Part shown: in pieces, positions 1-10,619 of the stretch
How the letters are laid out: every line of letters begins with the position of its first letter
Numbering within the stretch: position 1 is the stretch's first letter
DNA from: Fasciola hepatica
Taxonomy: Eukaryota > Platyhelminthes > Trematoda > Plagiorchiida > Fasciolidae
Direction of reading: 5' to 3'
Length of the DNA stretch: 64,000 nt
Assembly (NCBI GenBank): GCA_948099385.1
Contig: CANUEZ040000183.1
Location: 4,960,001 to 5,024,000, forward strand
Program-made: the position numbers and the translations under genes
The notes under the pieces: generated by a model
Database searches by the model: none
What the model saw: the letters and a program-made list of their open reading frames with translations, nothing else
What the model was told of the DNA's origin: nothing

Positions 1-13
1 ACCCAAGCAATAC

Positions 14-170
14 CTCCAAAACCCTCCCAAATGGGGGCGCTTTGGACCACGTTAGGCAAACTTCGGGTAAACGCTGAGCAAACGCTGAGCTAACGTTAGG
101 TTAACGTTCGGCTAGGTCATTAGAAACTTTGGGCAGTGCTACCTGCGCCCATTTGGGAGTGCGTTTGGTT
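14..170. repeat. Short inverted-repeat element (MITE-like)
   Basis: The 12-mer CTCCCAAATGGG at 24-35 is matched perfectly in inverted orientation at 148-159, and similarity extends outwards to about 14 and 170. Between the arms are short direct repeats built on AAACGCTGAGC and TAACGTTAGG. This could be a small non-autonomous inverted-repeat element or a fold-back. No flanking target duplication was recognised, so element status is inference. Confidence 0.4.
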
Positions 171-2454
171 GCGCGCAGTTTTCGAAAAAAATTGTTCCTA
201 ATTCCATCCTAACTGTTCGCTTCTAAGTCTATTTGCCTGTTATCCATCCTTTCAATCAAGACCGCTAATTTAACACTGATCAGAATAACACTGCTCGTGA
301 AAATCATTAAGTTTTTTGTAAAAATGTTATAACGAGAGCTTGTACAGAGTTTTTTGAATCGTGAAAAATTTTGGAGTTGCTTCCCAGCCCATCTGAACTG
401 CCTTCTGCACCGGACTACTTCTATGTTTCTCAGTAGGCAAATTATAGAAAAATCCTCTTGGGCCCAGAGAGGCCAGTCTGATCTTTCAGACCATATACTA
501 TGCATACGGAAAAAAATTCTCGCCCGTAAAAGCTTCCGAGAAACCAAGATTGTCGAACGGTAAATATCAGCATATAGTCGATTTCTCGGTACTCTGCAAG
601 CTGTTTTTTAGTTTAAATGTTATGAAGCTAGTGGTTCAGATTACTTTCCGGCAGCCGCCTTGTATGCGGTAACAAATAATGTTATCAATGCCGATTCCGT
701 CTGAATATATCAAACAAGTAGAAACTTGAATCTGTACAACTTGAAAAAGAATGAAAAACACGATCTATATGATACATATAAAGTACCTTGAAGGCATGTA
801 AATCTTATTTCAAAAGATCCCCGATGTGAACCGTAATGAGTATAACCGCTCAAACTGCGGATCAGATGTTGTAGCCTCTCTAAAGCCATGATTTTTTCTA
901 ATGTAAATATGTCATGGCGTGTTAAATAGTAAACTGATGAGTTAATTTATGTCAGCAATAAAACTTGCTACTTATTTCAGCAACAAGTGGTATCCAACTC
1001 GCAAACAGAGATCAGTTAACCAACTGCAATACAACACGTCGTTGCAGTCCAAACTGCCTGCTTATCGTACGGCATACTTGAATACACGTTCGTTCTAACG
1101 TACATGCTTTTGTTCCACTACTGATTACTGGAAACAACTGGTGTTCAGCTTAGATCAGTCTTTTAATAATTAGCCAAATCAACACCACCGTTCCGACTAC
1201 TGGTTAAAAGTGTATATTATGTTTGACTGCAACAATTTAATCCAAAAGGTCTCATCAAGTTATCAAATAGGGACGGAGGATAATCACTACACATGCGGTG
1301 GTTCGCCCTTCAAGCTTCCCTACAGTAACTACTTTGGAAAAAAATAAAGATTGTTCTGGTAGGATGCACGAAAACTGCAATTACAGTGCGCATAATCATT
1401 TGTGTGTACTGTGTAACTTTTGACATACTTCGTGCTGCTTCTTAATTAGTACTAGAACGCCGAAAGAGTCCAAGGCGACACTTGCCGGTTGTAAAAGTTA
1501 AATAACTCGGTTTTCGTTGCAGTTCGATGGAATTTTGTGACTTTCCTGAGGATAAATTTGGTACCCTTCCTCAAAATTTAGCTGGAATTTGGTATTCGGT
1601 TCATAGTCCAGGAAGACTCTTAATCTGCTTACCAGAACACAGAAGCAAGGTGTTCAGGGCCACCCCAATAAGAAAGCGACTTATCGTATGGCTTCTCAGA
1701 AACTGAAACGTAGTATGCTAATATTGCAAGCATTTTTTATCATGTATCAACCGAAGTGGAATAAATAACCTATCTGAAAATCTTCAAAACATTGTAGGTT
1801 ATTATAAACAAAATAATCTTTCACGTAATCGTTCGTACTGTTCTGAGTGTATCTCCACCCCATCTCACTCAGCCTTCCCGAATAATGAGTATACTCCGCG
1901 CAACGTTCAATTACGCAGCGTTCAATCTCCGAAGTACCTTGGAGTGACGTTAAGCACCAACATTCTCATTGTCAACTATGTGCGAAATGTGCTGACTTAT
2001 CTTTCGAATTTCATAGCTCAGGCAATTTCGAGTGATAATTATCAACGCACATCGTCGCTCATGGCACCGTTAGTACTGTAACAATTACGACACGAAAATA
2101 TCATTTGTTGTCACCATGACTACCAAGTTTCTTGTTCTTTCTTCTGTAATCTGATTTTAAATGTCTGTAAAAAGCGTCATATTAAGTCAACTGTAAAGCA
2201 CTGAAAACAGTCTCGTTTTCTACCGACTGTACTGATCCTTCAGCCGGGTATTTTCAAATAATTCTGCGTTAAGTCTACATTCACATTTTCTTTTGTTTCT
2301 CAACACATTTTACTAAACATACTCTGTGTCATCCTGGTAGTTGCACGCCTCACACGTCGCAAACATAACACGTGAGACGTAGGAGAGCGTGGGCGACTAA
2401 GACAAACCACGGACCGAAGGGCTCAGCTCCATCCGGTATCGAACTACAATCCAC
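171..2454. other. No recognised gene
   Basis: AT-rich sequence with only short, weak open frames on both strands. I recognised no protein domain, RNA gene or transposon fragment. Positions 1914-2080 hold a short frame with a motif reminiscent of a LINE thumb region, but it is too short to call. Confidence 0.4.
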
Positions 2455-2902
2455 CTGTTGCTGAAACCCTGACGGTCAAAATGACCATGGAGCAGACAGT
2501 CCTCGGTTGAAAGCTAGGTGACTGAGTAAGTGTATCTGTGTATGTGCACACATGCACAATCTAGGATCACCAGCGGAATTGTTTGCATGATTTACGGGGA
2601 CTGATGCCTCCTATCCTCAATGAAGCACAAATATTTCGCGTCTGAATGGGCGTGATGTGCATGTGTTTTGGTGATGGTGAATTCATCAACGGAAATACAG
2701 ATCAACCTGGGTATACACAACACTGCGTGGTTGTCGCGATGGTCAGTTGCAACCCCTAACCAGCCCCAACTGTATTTTACTTTTGTTCCTAGCTTGTGCC
2801 TACATGCATATGCACAGAGATGCGTTTAATCAGCTACCCAGCTTTCACTCAAGGCCTATCTGTTCTGTGGTCATTTTGACTGCCAGGATGCTGGCAACAA
2901 GC
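2455..2902. repeat. Imperfect inverted repeat, arms about 110 bp
   Basis: The arm at 2455-2565 (containing GTCAAAATGACCATGGAGCA and GAAAGCTAGG) is matched in inverted orientation by 2787-2902 (containing TGGTCATTTTGACTGCC and CAGCTTTC), roughly three quarters identical. The spacer is about 220 bp. It could be a MITE or two head-to-head copies of a short repeat. No coding capacity is visible. Confidence 0.55.
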
Positions 2903-2966
2903 ATCTCATTCGAAGATCAAATATAGTGCGTTTATCATCTGAGGACTCAGGTTGCGCTGCCTAAGG

Positions 2967-2987
2967 CACAACAACAACAACAACAAC
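2967..2987 (+). repeat. (CAA)n microsatellite
   Basis: About seven CAA units directly follow the right arm region of the inverted repeat. Such a tract may be the 3' tail of a retroposed SINE, but no SINE promoter boxes were recognised here. Confidence 0.8.
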
Positions 2988-4967
2988 GAGTATGCCATTC
3001 AGACGGAATTGGCATTGATAACCGCCGGCTTCATTATTTGTTGCACGAAGTCGGTTTCATCTCGTGGTCACGTGCATGCACGCACAAAGGTAGTGGCAAC
3101 TGCCAAAACATTTTGACCTACGAGTGCGGTGGTCTGGATCGCGCATGGCTCATGTGTGCCAGTGTCACGGGTGAGCTAAGTACGGCCGCTATGACAGATA
3201 AACTGAGCTGTTGTTTGTTTTCACTTCTAGGGCACAACATGTGAACTGAATTGATTGCGCAACTGAGGCACGGAAAATTAGGACTCGATCGGGGCGGTCA
3301 GTAGGGTGGATAGGTTACTTGGACGCACTAAGATAATCGTTGTTCGGTGTGACTAACACTCAATAAACTCCATTATGAAGGTTGAGAAAAATGAAGCTAT
3401 TAGGTCTGTCGGGGATTCATCATTTTTGAAAACTGCCGCTACGCATGTGCACGTGCACGCCAGCTGCAACACAGACAGTGGTGGAATAACCTCATGGAGG
3501 TAAGGATAAAGCCAGTCATTGGAGGTCTTTATTGCACTGGACTGCGCGGGGGTGCATGTCCAGAAAAACAATTAGCCGCCTAAGTTTGAGGAGGTGTTGT
3601 ACCCCAACATTTGACTGACGGGGTCGTTGACAGGACAAGTATGTTGGGGGTGTGCAAATCGTCAATATTAGAGGGGTCTTAGAACATCTACCATTAACAG
3701 AGTGACAGGTACAGAACGATATATCGGTCCCATTAGGACAGCGGAATGAACACATGGTACATTGCCGAGACAAACTGAAGATTGAGAAGCGCAAAAATAA
3801 CGGTATTCTGTGGGAGATTTATTGTTTTTGAGAAGTGCCGATAAGAATTGGCCTGCAGAAGTGATAATGCTGACGGGATTGATTGAAATAGTGGTGATGT
3901 GCATTCGCGCTGATCGTGTGATTAGATCATATCTGGCTGAGGATGTTGGTATATCCAGTACATCTTTATCTATTTAGGGTGATTACGATTACTGGATGAT
4001 ATAAGCAAGTGCATATCACGACAACTAAAACTTGATTCGCTTATTTCGATCTTTTCCGTGTTTCGGATGACTAACTGAGGGGTTTATGGCGAACATATAG
4101 ATGCACCTTTTGTAGCTTCATGTTTGGGAATACGTACTGATGAACTGGCGCGTCATTTCAATTTGGACCGTAATAATGTGGATGATCAAAACTGATAACA
4201 AAATGAGAAGCACTTGTCCCGCACGTGATATATGGTCTCGCTTCCAAGTCATTTCCGTTTAGAAACGGCTTTCTGATTGATGTAGTGGTGCATAACAGGA
4301 ATACCAGTCTTTAGCACATTTTTACTGAGATGAATGGGTTTGGGCAGCAGCTCGTTCAACCATGTCTTCTAATTTCCGATCTGTGTCACAACCAAACGTA
4401 TTTCATGCATTTTTACGTGCTGTACCGTTACCGATATGGTCGAACTGATTACGCAGAAATCTAGGTGACTACGTGGTTCGCTAGAATTGCTCGCTTTTAA
4501 CGCAAGTTGATTGCAACTTTTTCCAGTTTTGTCAAGTTAAGTCATAGTGTGCTATTGCTGCTCTGCTTGTCTCTTGAATTGAAGTGTTTCTCTGTTGGGA
4601 AACCGATCAATTGAAGGTGAAAGATAACGCTGAATCGTGATATTACTTCAATGGACCCTTCCAAAATGACAAAATCATTTACTAGGTGACCGGCAAAAAT
4701 GATAAGGGAAAGACGAACTTTAATGAAATTGCCGAAATGTCCAAGATTCTCTAGTTTCCCTGTTATGCCACTTTACCGTAACAGGCGAAAAGCTGCCACA
4801 CCCTGGAAAAAAGAAGGAAAAACCTCGTCAGAATGGCGACATGTCCGTACGGACACTGTGCACTTAAAGCCAGAAAAGATTACCCCACACAAAATAATTG
4901 AACCAAATTCGAGAGCCAATGATGGGATCTTTAACAGATACATCAAAGTTATTGGGGGAAGGGAATG
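2988..4967. other. No recognised gene
   Basis: Several overlapping frames of 70-100 codons occur on the minus strand at 3350-3900 and one of 96 codons on the plus strand at 4699-4989. None resembles a known family, and the last one runs into the Gypsy LTR. I see nothing else. Confidence 0.4.
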
Positions 4968-4971
4968 CATC

Positions 4972-5382
4972 TATAGAAGACGTTCATGAGCGGCTAGCGA
5001 ACGTGTCTCCTATCGGGTCTAGCAGCGAATACCAACGATATCCCCTCTAACGGGCGAATAGAGAAGACGTAAGTCGGTTTACAGATGCGAGGTGTATTCT
5101 ATATATCGTGGCACCGAAACAGTACCGATACGAGAGATACACCGAACAGAAAACGGAACGAAACGCGACGGCTGTGCTGAGAGCGAACCGCGAGCGAACG
5201 AACGAAAAGTGAGTGATTTGAAACGAGGTCGACGGAAACCTCGGAAAAGTCAGTCCAGTAAAACGTACGCAACCGGAGAACACTGAGGTCAATGTCAAAC
5301 GTCAGAAAAGATCGTGGAGAAAATAGATCCAAAATGGTGTCCAGAAAATAGTCATTTTCTCAAAACGATCGAGGTCACTACA
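4972..5382 (-). repeat. Gypsy 3' LTR, subtype 1
   Basis: The 411-bp terminal repeat starts with TGTAGTGACC (minus strand, from 5382) and ends with CTATA at 4972. It is recognised by its repeats at 10175, 12840, 15505, 17072 and 25946. A TATA-like motif (GATATATAG on the minus strand, near 5095-5104) is a candidate core promoter. Confidence 0.9.
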
Positions 5383-5941
5383 GCAGCCCCCCGCTAGAAA
5401 GCACGGAAAGCTTTCGAAAAAAATGTCAAGGAGGACATGGCATACAAACGGTATTCGTGCCCATGAATGCGTGCACAATACGTGAATGCAGCTGTGCTGT
5501 AGGATGCTGACGAGCAGAGTCCGTGGTATGCAGGAACCGTAGGATGATGGTCGAGCGTAAACCAGATTCGTTGCCAATGACGTCGGTTGCGTAAATCGTC
5601 ATCAAGGTGTGCCACACCAATAACGTCCAGTGTCGGGTAACCGTTAACCAATATGATATCCGGAAGCCAAATCGATAGGTTCGTAAATGGGCAGGAACGA
5701 GAACGACAAGGCCGATCCAGAATGCAAACGTTGGTGCCAAAATTCTCCAGATTTCGTGGGACCAGCGAAGCGTGTCATACGGCGAGGTTCCATGGAACGA
5801 AATAAAACGAAAAACTGGTGTAGCAACCGCAATGGACTTGACTGGAATACAGTATTAACTAATGAGGTATGTTAAATCGTGTCGAAACGATAAACACGAA
5901 AGTTATTACTGCGAAGTGCAATGGTTAAGATCGTGTTTGAC
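5383..5941 (-). other. Gypsy post-pol segment with polypurine tract
   Basis: The 560 bp lie between the pol stop and the 3' LTR. A G-rich run (GCGGGGGGCTG on the minus strand, 5383-5394) abuts the LTR and is the expected polypurine tract for plus-strand priming. The segment recurs at 17485-18041, 40625-41144 and 55056-55670. It holds two overlapping short minus frames that stay partly open across these copies, but no known domain is visible and no envelope-like gene is supported. Confidence 0.6.
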
Positions 5942-8900
5942 CTAGTCGCGAAAACGTGCTGGGCAAACGATCTTCCGACCGGAACGTGAGACGGGAGCCT
6001 CATTCACGGACGGCTGCGTAGGCGTGCTCTGCTGACTTGAACGTGAGACAGTATTCTCATTCGAGGACGTAGCAGGGCCAACTGGCTGCTGACTTGAACG
6101 TGGGACGATAGCCTCATTCGAAGTCGTAGCAGTACCAACTGGGTGCTGTCCTGAACGTGAGACGATAGCCTCATTCGAAGTCGTAGCAGGCAACGCTAAC
6201 TGCAGACCTTGACGTGACACGGAAGTGTCGTCAACAGGCAGTGCAGGGTTACCATGGAATCTCATGTCAGCGGGCGACACGCTATCATCAACGTACGCGG
6301 CTTTGAGACGATCGATGCTAACGGTATCGACGCGACCGTGTCGATCAACCTTAAAGGTCTTATCGTGACGAGAAATCACGCGAAATGGACCTTCGTAAGG
6401 CTGTTGTAATGGTTTCCGTACCGAATCAACACGAATGAATACATGCGAACAAGTTTTGAGTTCGGTCGGAACAAAAACCTGTCGTCGCTGCATTCGAGTC
6501 TGCGCCGGAGCGAGATTTTGCATGTACGTAGACAAACGATGAACGTAAGTCTGTACGGCAAGTGAATCTGTACTCCGTGGCGTAAAGAATTCCCCAGGCA
6601 GTCGTAATGTCGTGCCGTAGACAAGCTCTGCGGCGGAACATTGGATATCTGCCTTTATGCAAGTCCTGATACCAAGCAGAACTAGCGGTAACGTTTCGTA
6701 CCAGTCGGGGTTCTCGTGTGCTCTAAGAGCAGCTTTGAGTTGGCGATGAAAACGTTCGACTAAACCATTCGATGCCGGATGGTACGCGGTCGTGCGAATG
6801 CGTTCCGTACCCAGCATGTGAGTTAATGAAGAGAATAGATCGGACTCAAATTGTTGCCCTCGATCGGTAGTGATTGTGGAAGGACAACCATATGAAGCTA
6901 TCCATCGTTCTATCAGATGTCGAGCCACTGATTCGGCCGTGACGACAGAGATGGGAATAGCCTCGGGCCACCTCGTAAATCTATCGATGCACGTTAGTAA
7001 ATAGGTATACCCGTGTGATGGGGTCAATGGACCTTCAATGTCTACGTGGATATGATCGAAGCGAGCATCAGGCGTAGCAAAAGTACCGATAGGCGAAGCT
7101 ACGTGCCTATGCACTTTAGATCGTTGACATTGTAGACACTGTTTTGCCCACATACGAACATTTTTATTCATGGACGGCCAGACGTATCGTGCAGCTACTA
7201 ATCGGAGACTGGCTGCGATGCCTGGATGTGAGAGTCCATGAAGGGTATCGAACACGAGACGTCGATATGCAGAGGGTACAACTGGTCGAGGTACACCAGT
7301 AGACATGTCGCAGAGTATAGTCCCAGCACTGGTGGCTAGAGGTACGGACTGACACTGTAGCGACGATGACTGAGCTGCTTCCATACATGAAGAATCCTGT
7401 GCCTGTGCTGCAGCCATGGCAGGGATGTCTAAAACCGGAGATTTAATGGCATTAGGCGAAATACGCGACAAAGCATCTGCAACGCAGTTCGACTCACATT
7501 TAACGTGTCGTAGGTCAGTCGTGAACTGAGAAATATAGTCTAAATGTCTGACTTCTCGTGGAGAGTAACGATCAGACTTAGTATGCAATGCATACGTCAG
7601 AGGCTTATGGTCTGTAAAGAGGATGAAATATCGACCCTCGACTGCATGGCGAAAGTGCTTAACGGCATTATATGCAGCCAGCAGTTCGCGACCAAAAGCA
7701 CTATATTTGGTTTCCGTGGGATTGAGGCGTTGAGAGTAGAACTCTAATGGCTGCCATATCCCAGAAACAGACTGTTGCAGGACCGCTCCGATGGCAAAGT
7801 CGGATGCATCCACCGCTATGCTTAGCGTGGCGGATGGAACTGGGTGCATGAGGAGCGTGGTCTGAGCTAATGTCGCTTTAATCTCCGAAAACGCTACTTG
7901 TGCGGCATCCGTAAGCGACAACTTACGTGGATTGCCACGAAGTAGGTCAGTTAATGGAAGCAAACGTTCAGCAGCATGGGGTATGAAACGACGATAAAAG
8001 TTAACTAACCCCAAAAATGCCTTGAGCTCCTTGATTGAGGACGGTACGGCGTAATCTAAAATAGCGCGCACTTTATCCTCGCAAGGCTTGATACCCTCTC
8101 GAGTGATCTTGTGGCCGAGGAACACAAGTTCCGGTTTGCCAAGTTAACATTTATCAGGATTGACTACTATTCGATGTTCGGACAAACGTTGAAATAGTAG
8201 CGTCAAATGTTGGAAATTTTCATCTACGCTCGACGACGCGATTAGCAAGTCATCGATATAGACGTGAACAAATTCAAAGTCTCGTGTAATGCTATCGATA
8301 AACCTCTGGAATGTCTGAGCAGCATTTCGCAAACCAAAAGGCATACGTAGGAACTCAAACAAACCAAAAGGAGTCGTGACAGCGGTTTTCTCGACATCTT
8401 CAGCGGCGACTGGGATCTGGTGATAGGCTCGCACCAAATCGATCTTGGAAAATACAGTCGTGCCGTGAAGTGATGCCGTGATGTCGTGTATGTGGGGTAT
8501 CGGATAACTATCGTAACGGGTAACCGAATTTAGTGAGCGATAGTCGCCACATGGTCGCCAGCTAACGCCATCTTTCTTAAGAACCATGTGCAGAGGTGAG
8601 GCCCATGGACTGTGAGAAGGACGAACAATACCTTTAGAAAGTAAAGTGTCAAACTCACGTTTGGCGAAAACCAATTTGTCCGGTGCCAGTCGGCGAGGTC
8701 GTGCCGTGACTGGTGGTCCGTTAGTGACAATGTGGTGTGCCACACGATCGGTCACTGTCTCTATCTCTTCAAATGGTTTTGTCAATATGGGGAATTTAAT
8801 AAACAAAGACTGAAAATCGTGCGGAATTTTAGAAAACAATCCTGTGATTCGGTGTGCATCTGTTCGAGCTGCAATACCCGTAAATTTAATGTCCGACGAA

Positions 8901-9292
8901 GGATCGATAAGCTGCAGCCTACGTGAATCAACAAGTAATTCATAGTGCTGCAGAAAATCGATTCCCCGTATGCCTGTGGGAACATCCGCAAGAATGAACG
9001 TCCACAGATACCGTCGTCGTGGTCCCAGGTTGACCGCAAGCTGTCTCGTGCCGTAGGTAGGAATGGAGGAACCATTCACCGCTGACAGCCGAAGCAAAGA
9101 AGCTCGTGGCTTGTCTTTACCAACCGGCAAGACAGAAACTTGGGCCCCAGTGTCGACTAGGAACCTAGCGTTAGTGCACGAATCAAACACGTAAAATAAA
9201 CGGCCAACCTGAGACTGATTGCCGGCGAGTACGGCCGCTTCTACTCGCCGGCAGTGGCGTTTCCCGCCGCGTATGAACACGGCTGTCTGCAC
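5942..9292 (-). pseudogene. pol: Gypsy Pol polyprotein (PR-RT-RNase H-integrase), one in-frame stop
   Basis: A Pol of about 1,117 codons is expressed downstream of gag in a different frame. Domains in order: aspartic protease with DTGA (9154-9143); reverse transcriptase with YIDD (8260-8249); RNase H beginning at about 7830 (AVDASDFAIG, then TDHKPL); integrase with the HHCC zinc finger (about 7230-7095), the first catalytic Asp in HVDIEGPL (about 7045), TTDRGQQFE (about 6870) and NGLVERFHRQ (about 6760); a GPY/F-like module (QPYEGPFRVISRH, about 6400-6360); and a basic, repetitive tail. The frame is continuous except for a TAA at 8146-8144, just after the RT motif NPDKC. A related relic at 29534-29536 has GAA at that position, so this is a point nonsense mutation. 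Otherwise it is intact and probably young. Confidence 0.92.
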
Positions 9293-10044
9293 CTACGAGC
9301 GGCTGGTCCGAAAACGCGATGGAACCAACAAAAGCCGCTGGTAGGATGATCAGGTTTGGATGAGGCAGGTGAGGCGGATTCACGGCGGACGTGGGCAGTG
9401 GAGGGCGCCCGTCCGTGCCGGCGCTGGATGGATCGAGAGTGCCGAGGCCTCTCCGGCGATTCATCCAGGTCGACACCCCTAGGATTGCGCGATGTCGTGG
9501 CAATGAGGGGATTAGCCCCACTGCCGACACGTGCGACAATTTTGTCAGCCACGGCGGCTGCTCGTTCCAAGGACGAGTCCTCGAGGAGAGCAGTAACGGT
9601 GGTCTGAACGTGGAAGGGTAGAGAGTCCAACCACAGTTCCTTAACTATCTCCGAATCCTTATCGGCGGGCCCTGCCAAAGACCGGAGATGAGCTAGGTGG
9701 CGGCTGGGTTTAGTATCACCTATGGGGTGCCGTGCTAGTAGCTGACGTAGCCGTTCCTCCCGAGAAGGAAGGAAATGTTGTAGTATAGCCTCCTTAAGCC
9801 GATCGTACGGCTGCACTTGAGGAGGATTTAATACCAAATCCCTCACCGAGGCGATAACATCACCTGGAATAGCCTCTAAGGCATAGGAAAATCGTTGGCG
9901 TTGGCCAACAATCCTACGTGCCTCAAACTGCAGCTCTAAGGCTGCAAACCAAACCTCTGGATCATGAGGGATAAACGCCACTCGTTTAAAGGCAACCGCA
10001 GACAGAGTGAGATCTGTGTCGAGCTGCGCCTTATCCTCTGACAT
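9241..10044 (-). CDS. gag: Gypsy Gag, CsRn1-clade zinc motif
   Basis: The 267-residue structural protein starts at ATG 10044, about 130 bp inside the 5' LTR. It would form the virus-like particle and bind element RNA. The N-terminal two thirds resemble Gag of CsRn1-like elements ([18 protein letters not shown] near residue 30). Close to the C-terminus is [19 protein letters not shown], a C-x2-H-x9-C-x3-C motif that replaces the usual CCHC knuckle and is the signature of the CsRn1 clade. The gag frame ends at 9241 inside the start of the protease frame, so Pol would need a ribosomal frameshift or re-initiation. No stop or frameshift breaks it. Confidence 0.9.
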   Translation of the reverse strand: MSEDKAQLDTDLTLSAVAFKRVAFIPHDPEVWFAALELQFEARRIVGQRQRFSYALEAIPGDVIASVRDLVLNPPQVQPYDRLKEAILQHFLPSREERLRQLLARHPIGDTKPSRHLAHLRSLAGPADKDSEIVKELWLDSLPFHVQTTVTALLEDSSLERAAAVADKIVARVGSGANPLIATTSRNPRGVDLDESPERPRHSRSIQRRHGRAPSTAHVRRESASPASSKPDHPTSGFCWFHRVFGPAARRCRQPCSYAAGNATAGE

Positions 10045-10174
10045 GGCTACGTTGCGATAATATATCGTAAAAAATATATATCGTGCAACGAGAGGACGTG
10101 AAACAGCGATAAATCACAGACTCACCGGGCGGGCGAATGATCCAGGAGGTTCTGGAAGTTCTTGGGCTCACCAA
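10045..10174 (-). other. Gypsy leader with primer-binding site
   Basis: Directly inside the 5' LTR (minus strand) comes TTGGTGAGCCCAAGAAC. The TGGTGA start resembles the tRNA-Trp primer site reported for CsRn1-like elements, but the match beyond the first bases is imperfect, so the primer is inference. The same leader, diverged, recurs beside LTRs 12840, 15505 and 25946. Just before gag are AT-rich ATATATCG repeats (10055-10085). Confidence 0.65.
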
Positions 10175-10412
10175 TATAGAAGACGTTCGTGAGCGGCTGG
10201 CGAACGTGTCTCCTATCGGGTCTAGCAGCGAATACCAACGATAACCCCTCTATCGGACGAATAGAGAAGACGTAAGTCGGTTTACAGATGCGAGGTGTAT
10301 TCTATATATCGTGGCACCGAAACAGTACCGATACGAGAGATACACCGAACGGAAAACGGAACGAAACGCGACGGCTGTGCTGAGAGCGAACCGCGAGCAA
10401 ACGAACGAAAAG
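10175..10412 (-). repeat. Truncated Gypsy 5' LTR, subtype 1
   Basis: The 238 bp match the inner part of the left LTR (4972) with few differences, including the TATA-like motif, then stop at CGAAAAG, where MULE sequence begins. The upstream part of U3 is missing here. This is the LTR partner of 4972-5382. Confidence 0.88.
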
Positions 10413-10568
10413 GGTAGTCATGTACGGTCCACCCTTAAATGTTGTCATTTTGCCGTTATGGATGCATACCTTGGGAAATCGCTTTAACGGAATGTTGTTT
10501 TCGCGTAGAAAATGAGAATGGTATGTAAAATGTTACTCGCATTTTTGTTTGAGTCAGGCCCAGAGCAG

Positions 10569-10576
10569 TATATAAG
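10569..10576 (+). promoter_or_regulatory. TATA box of MULE transposase gene
   Basis: TATATAAG lies 44 bp upstream of the ATG at 10620, a spacing that fits a transcription start at about 10600 and a short 5' UTR. It is duplicated at 13234-13241. If it is used, the upstream in-frame ATG at 10512 is not the start. Confidence 0.55.
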
Positions 10577-10619
10577 TAACTGTGATCAAGGTTACAGCCA
10601 TTCTTCCTGGCTTGTTGTC

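Noticed and set aside
1914..2080. Short frame containing a PKYLGVTLS-like motif, similar to LINE reverse-transcriptase thumb regions
   Set aside because: Only about 50 codons, with no further RT motifs on either side. The match is short enough to be chance.
4699..4989. 96-codon lysine/arginine-rich plus frame
   Set aside because: It ends inside the Gypsy LTR and has no homologous motif, so it is probably chance.
5047..5332. Several overlapping open frames on both strands inside the Gypsy LTR (also near 15543, 17110 and 25984)
   Set aside because: They occur in every LTR copy in shifted frames with no conserved protein. They are by-products of LTR composition.
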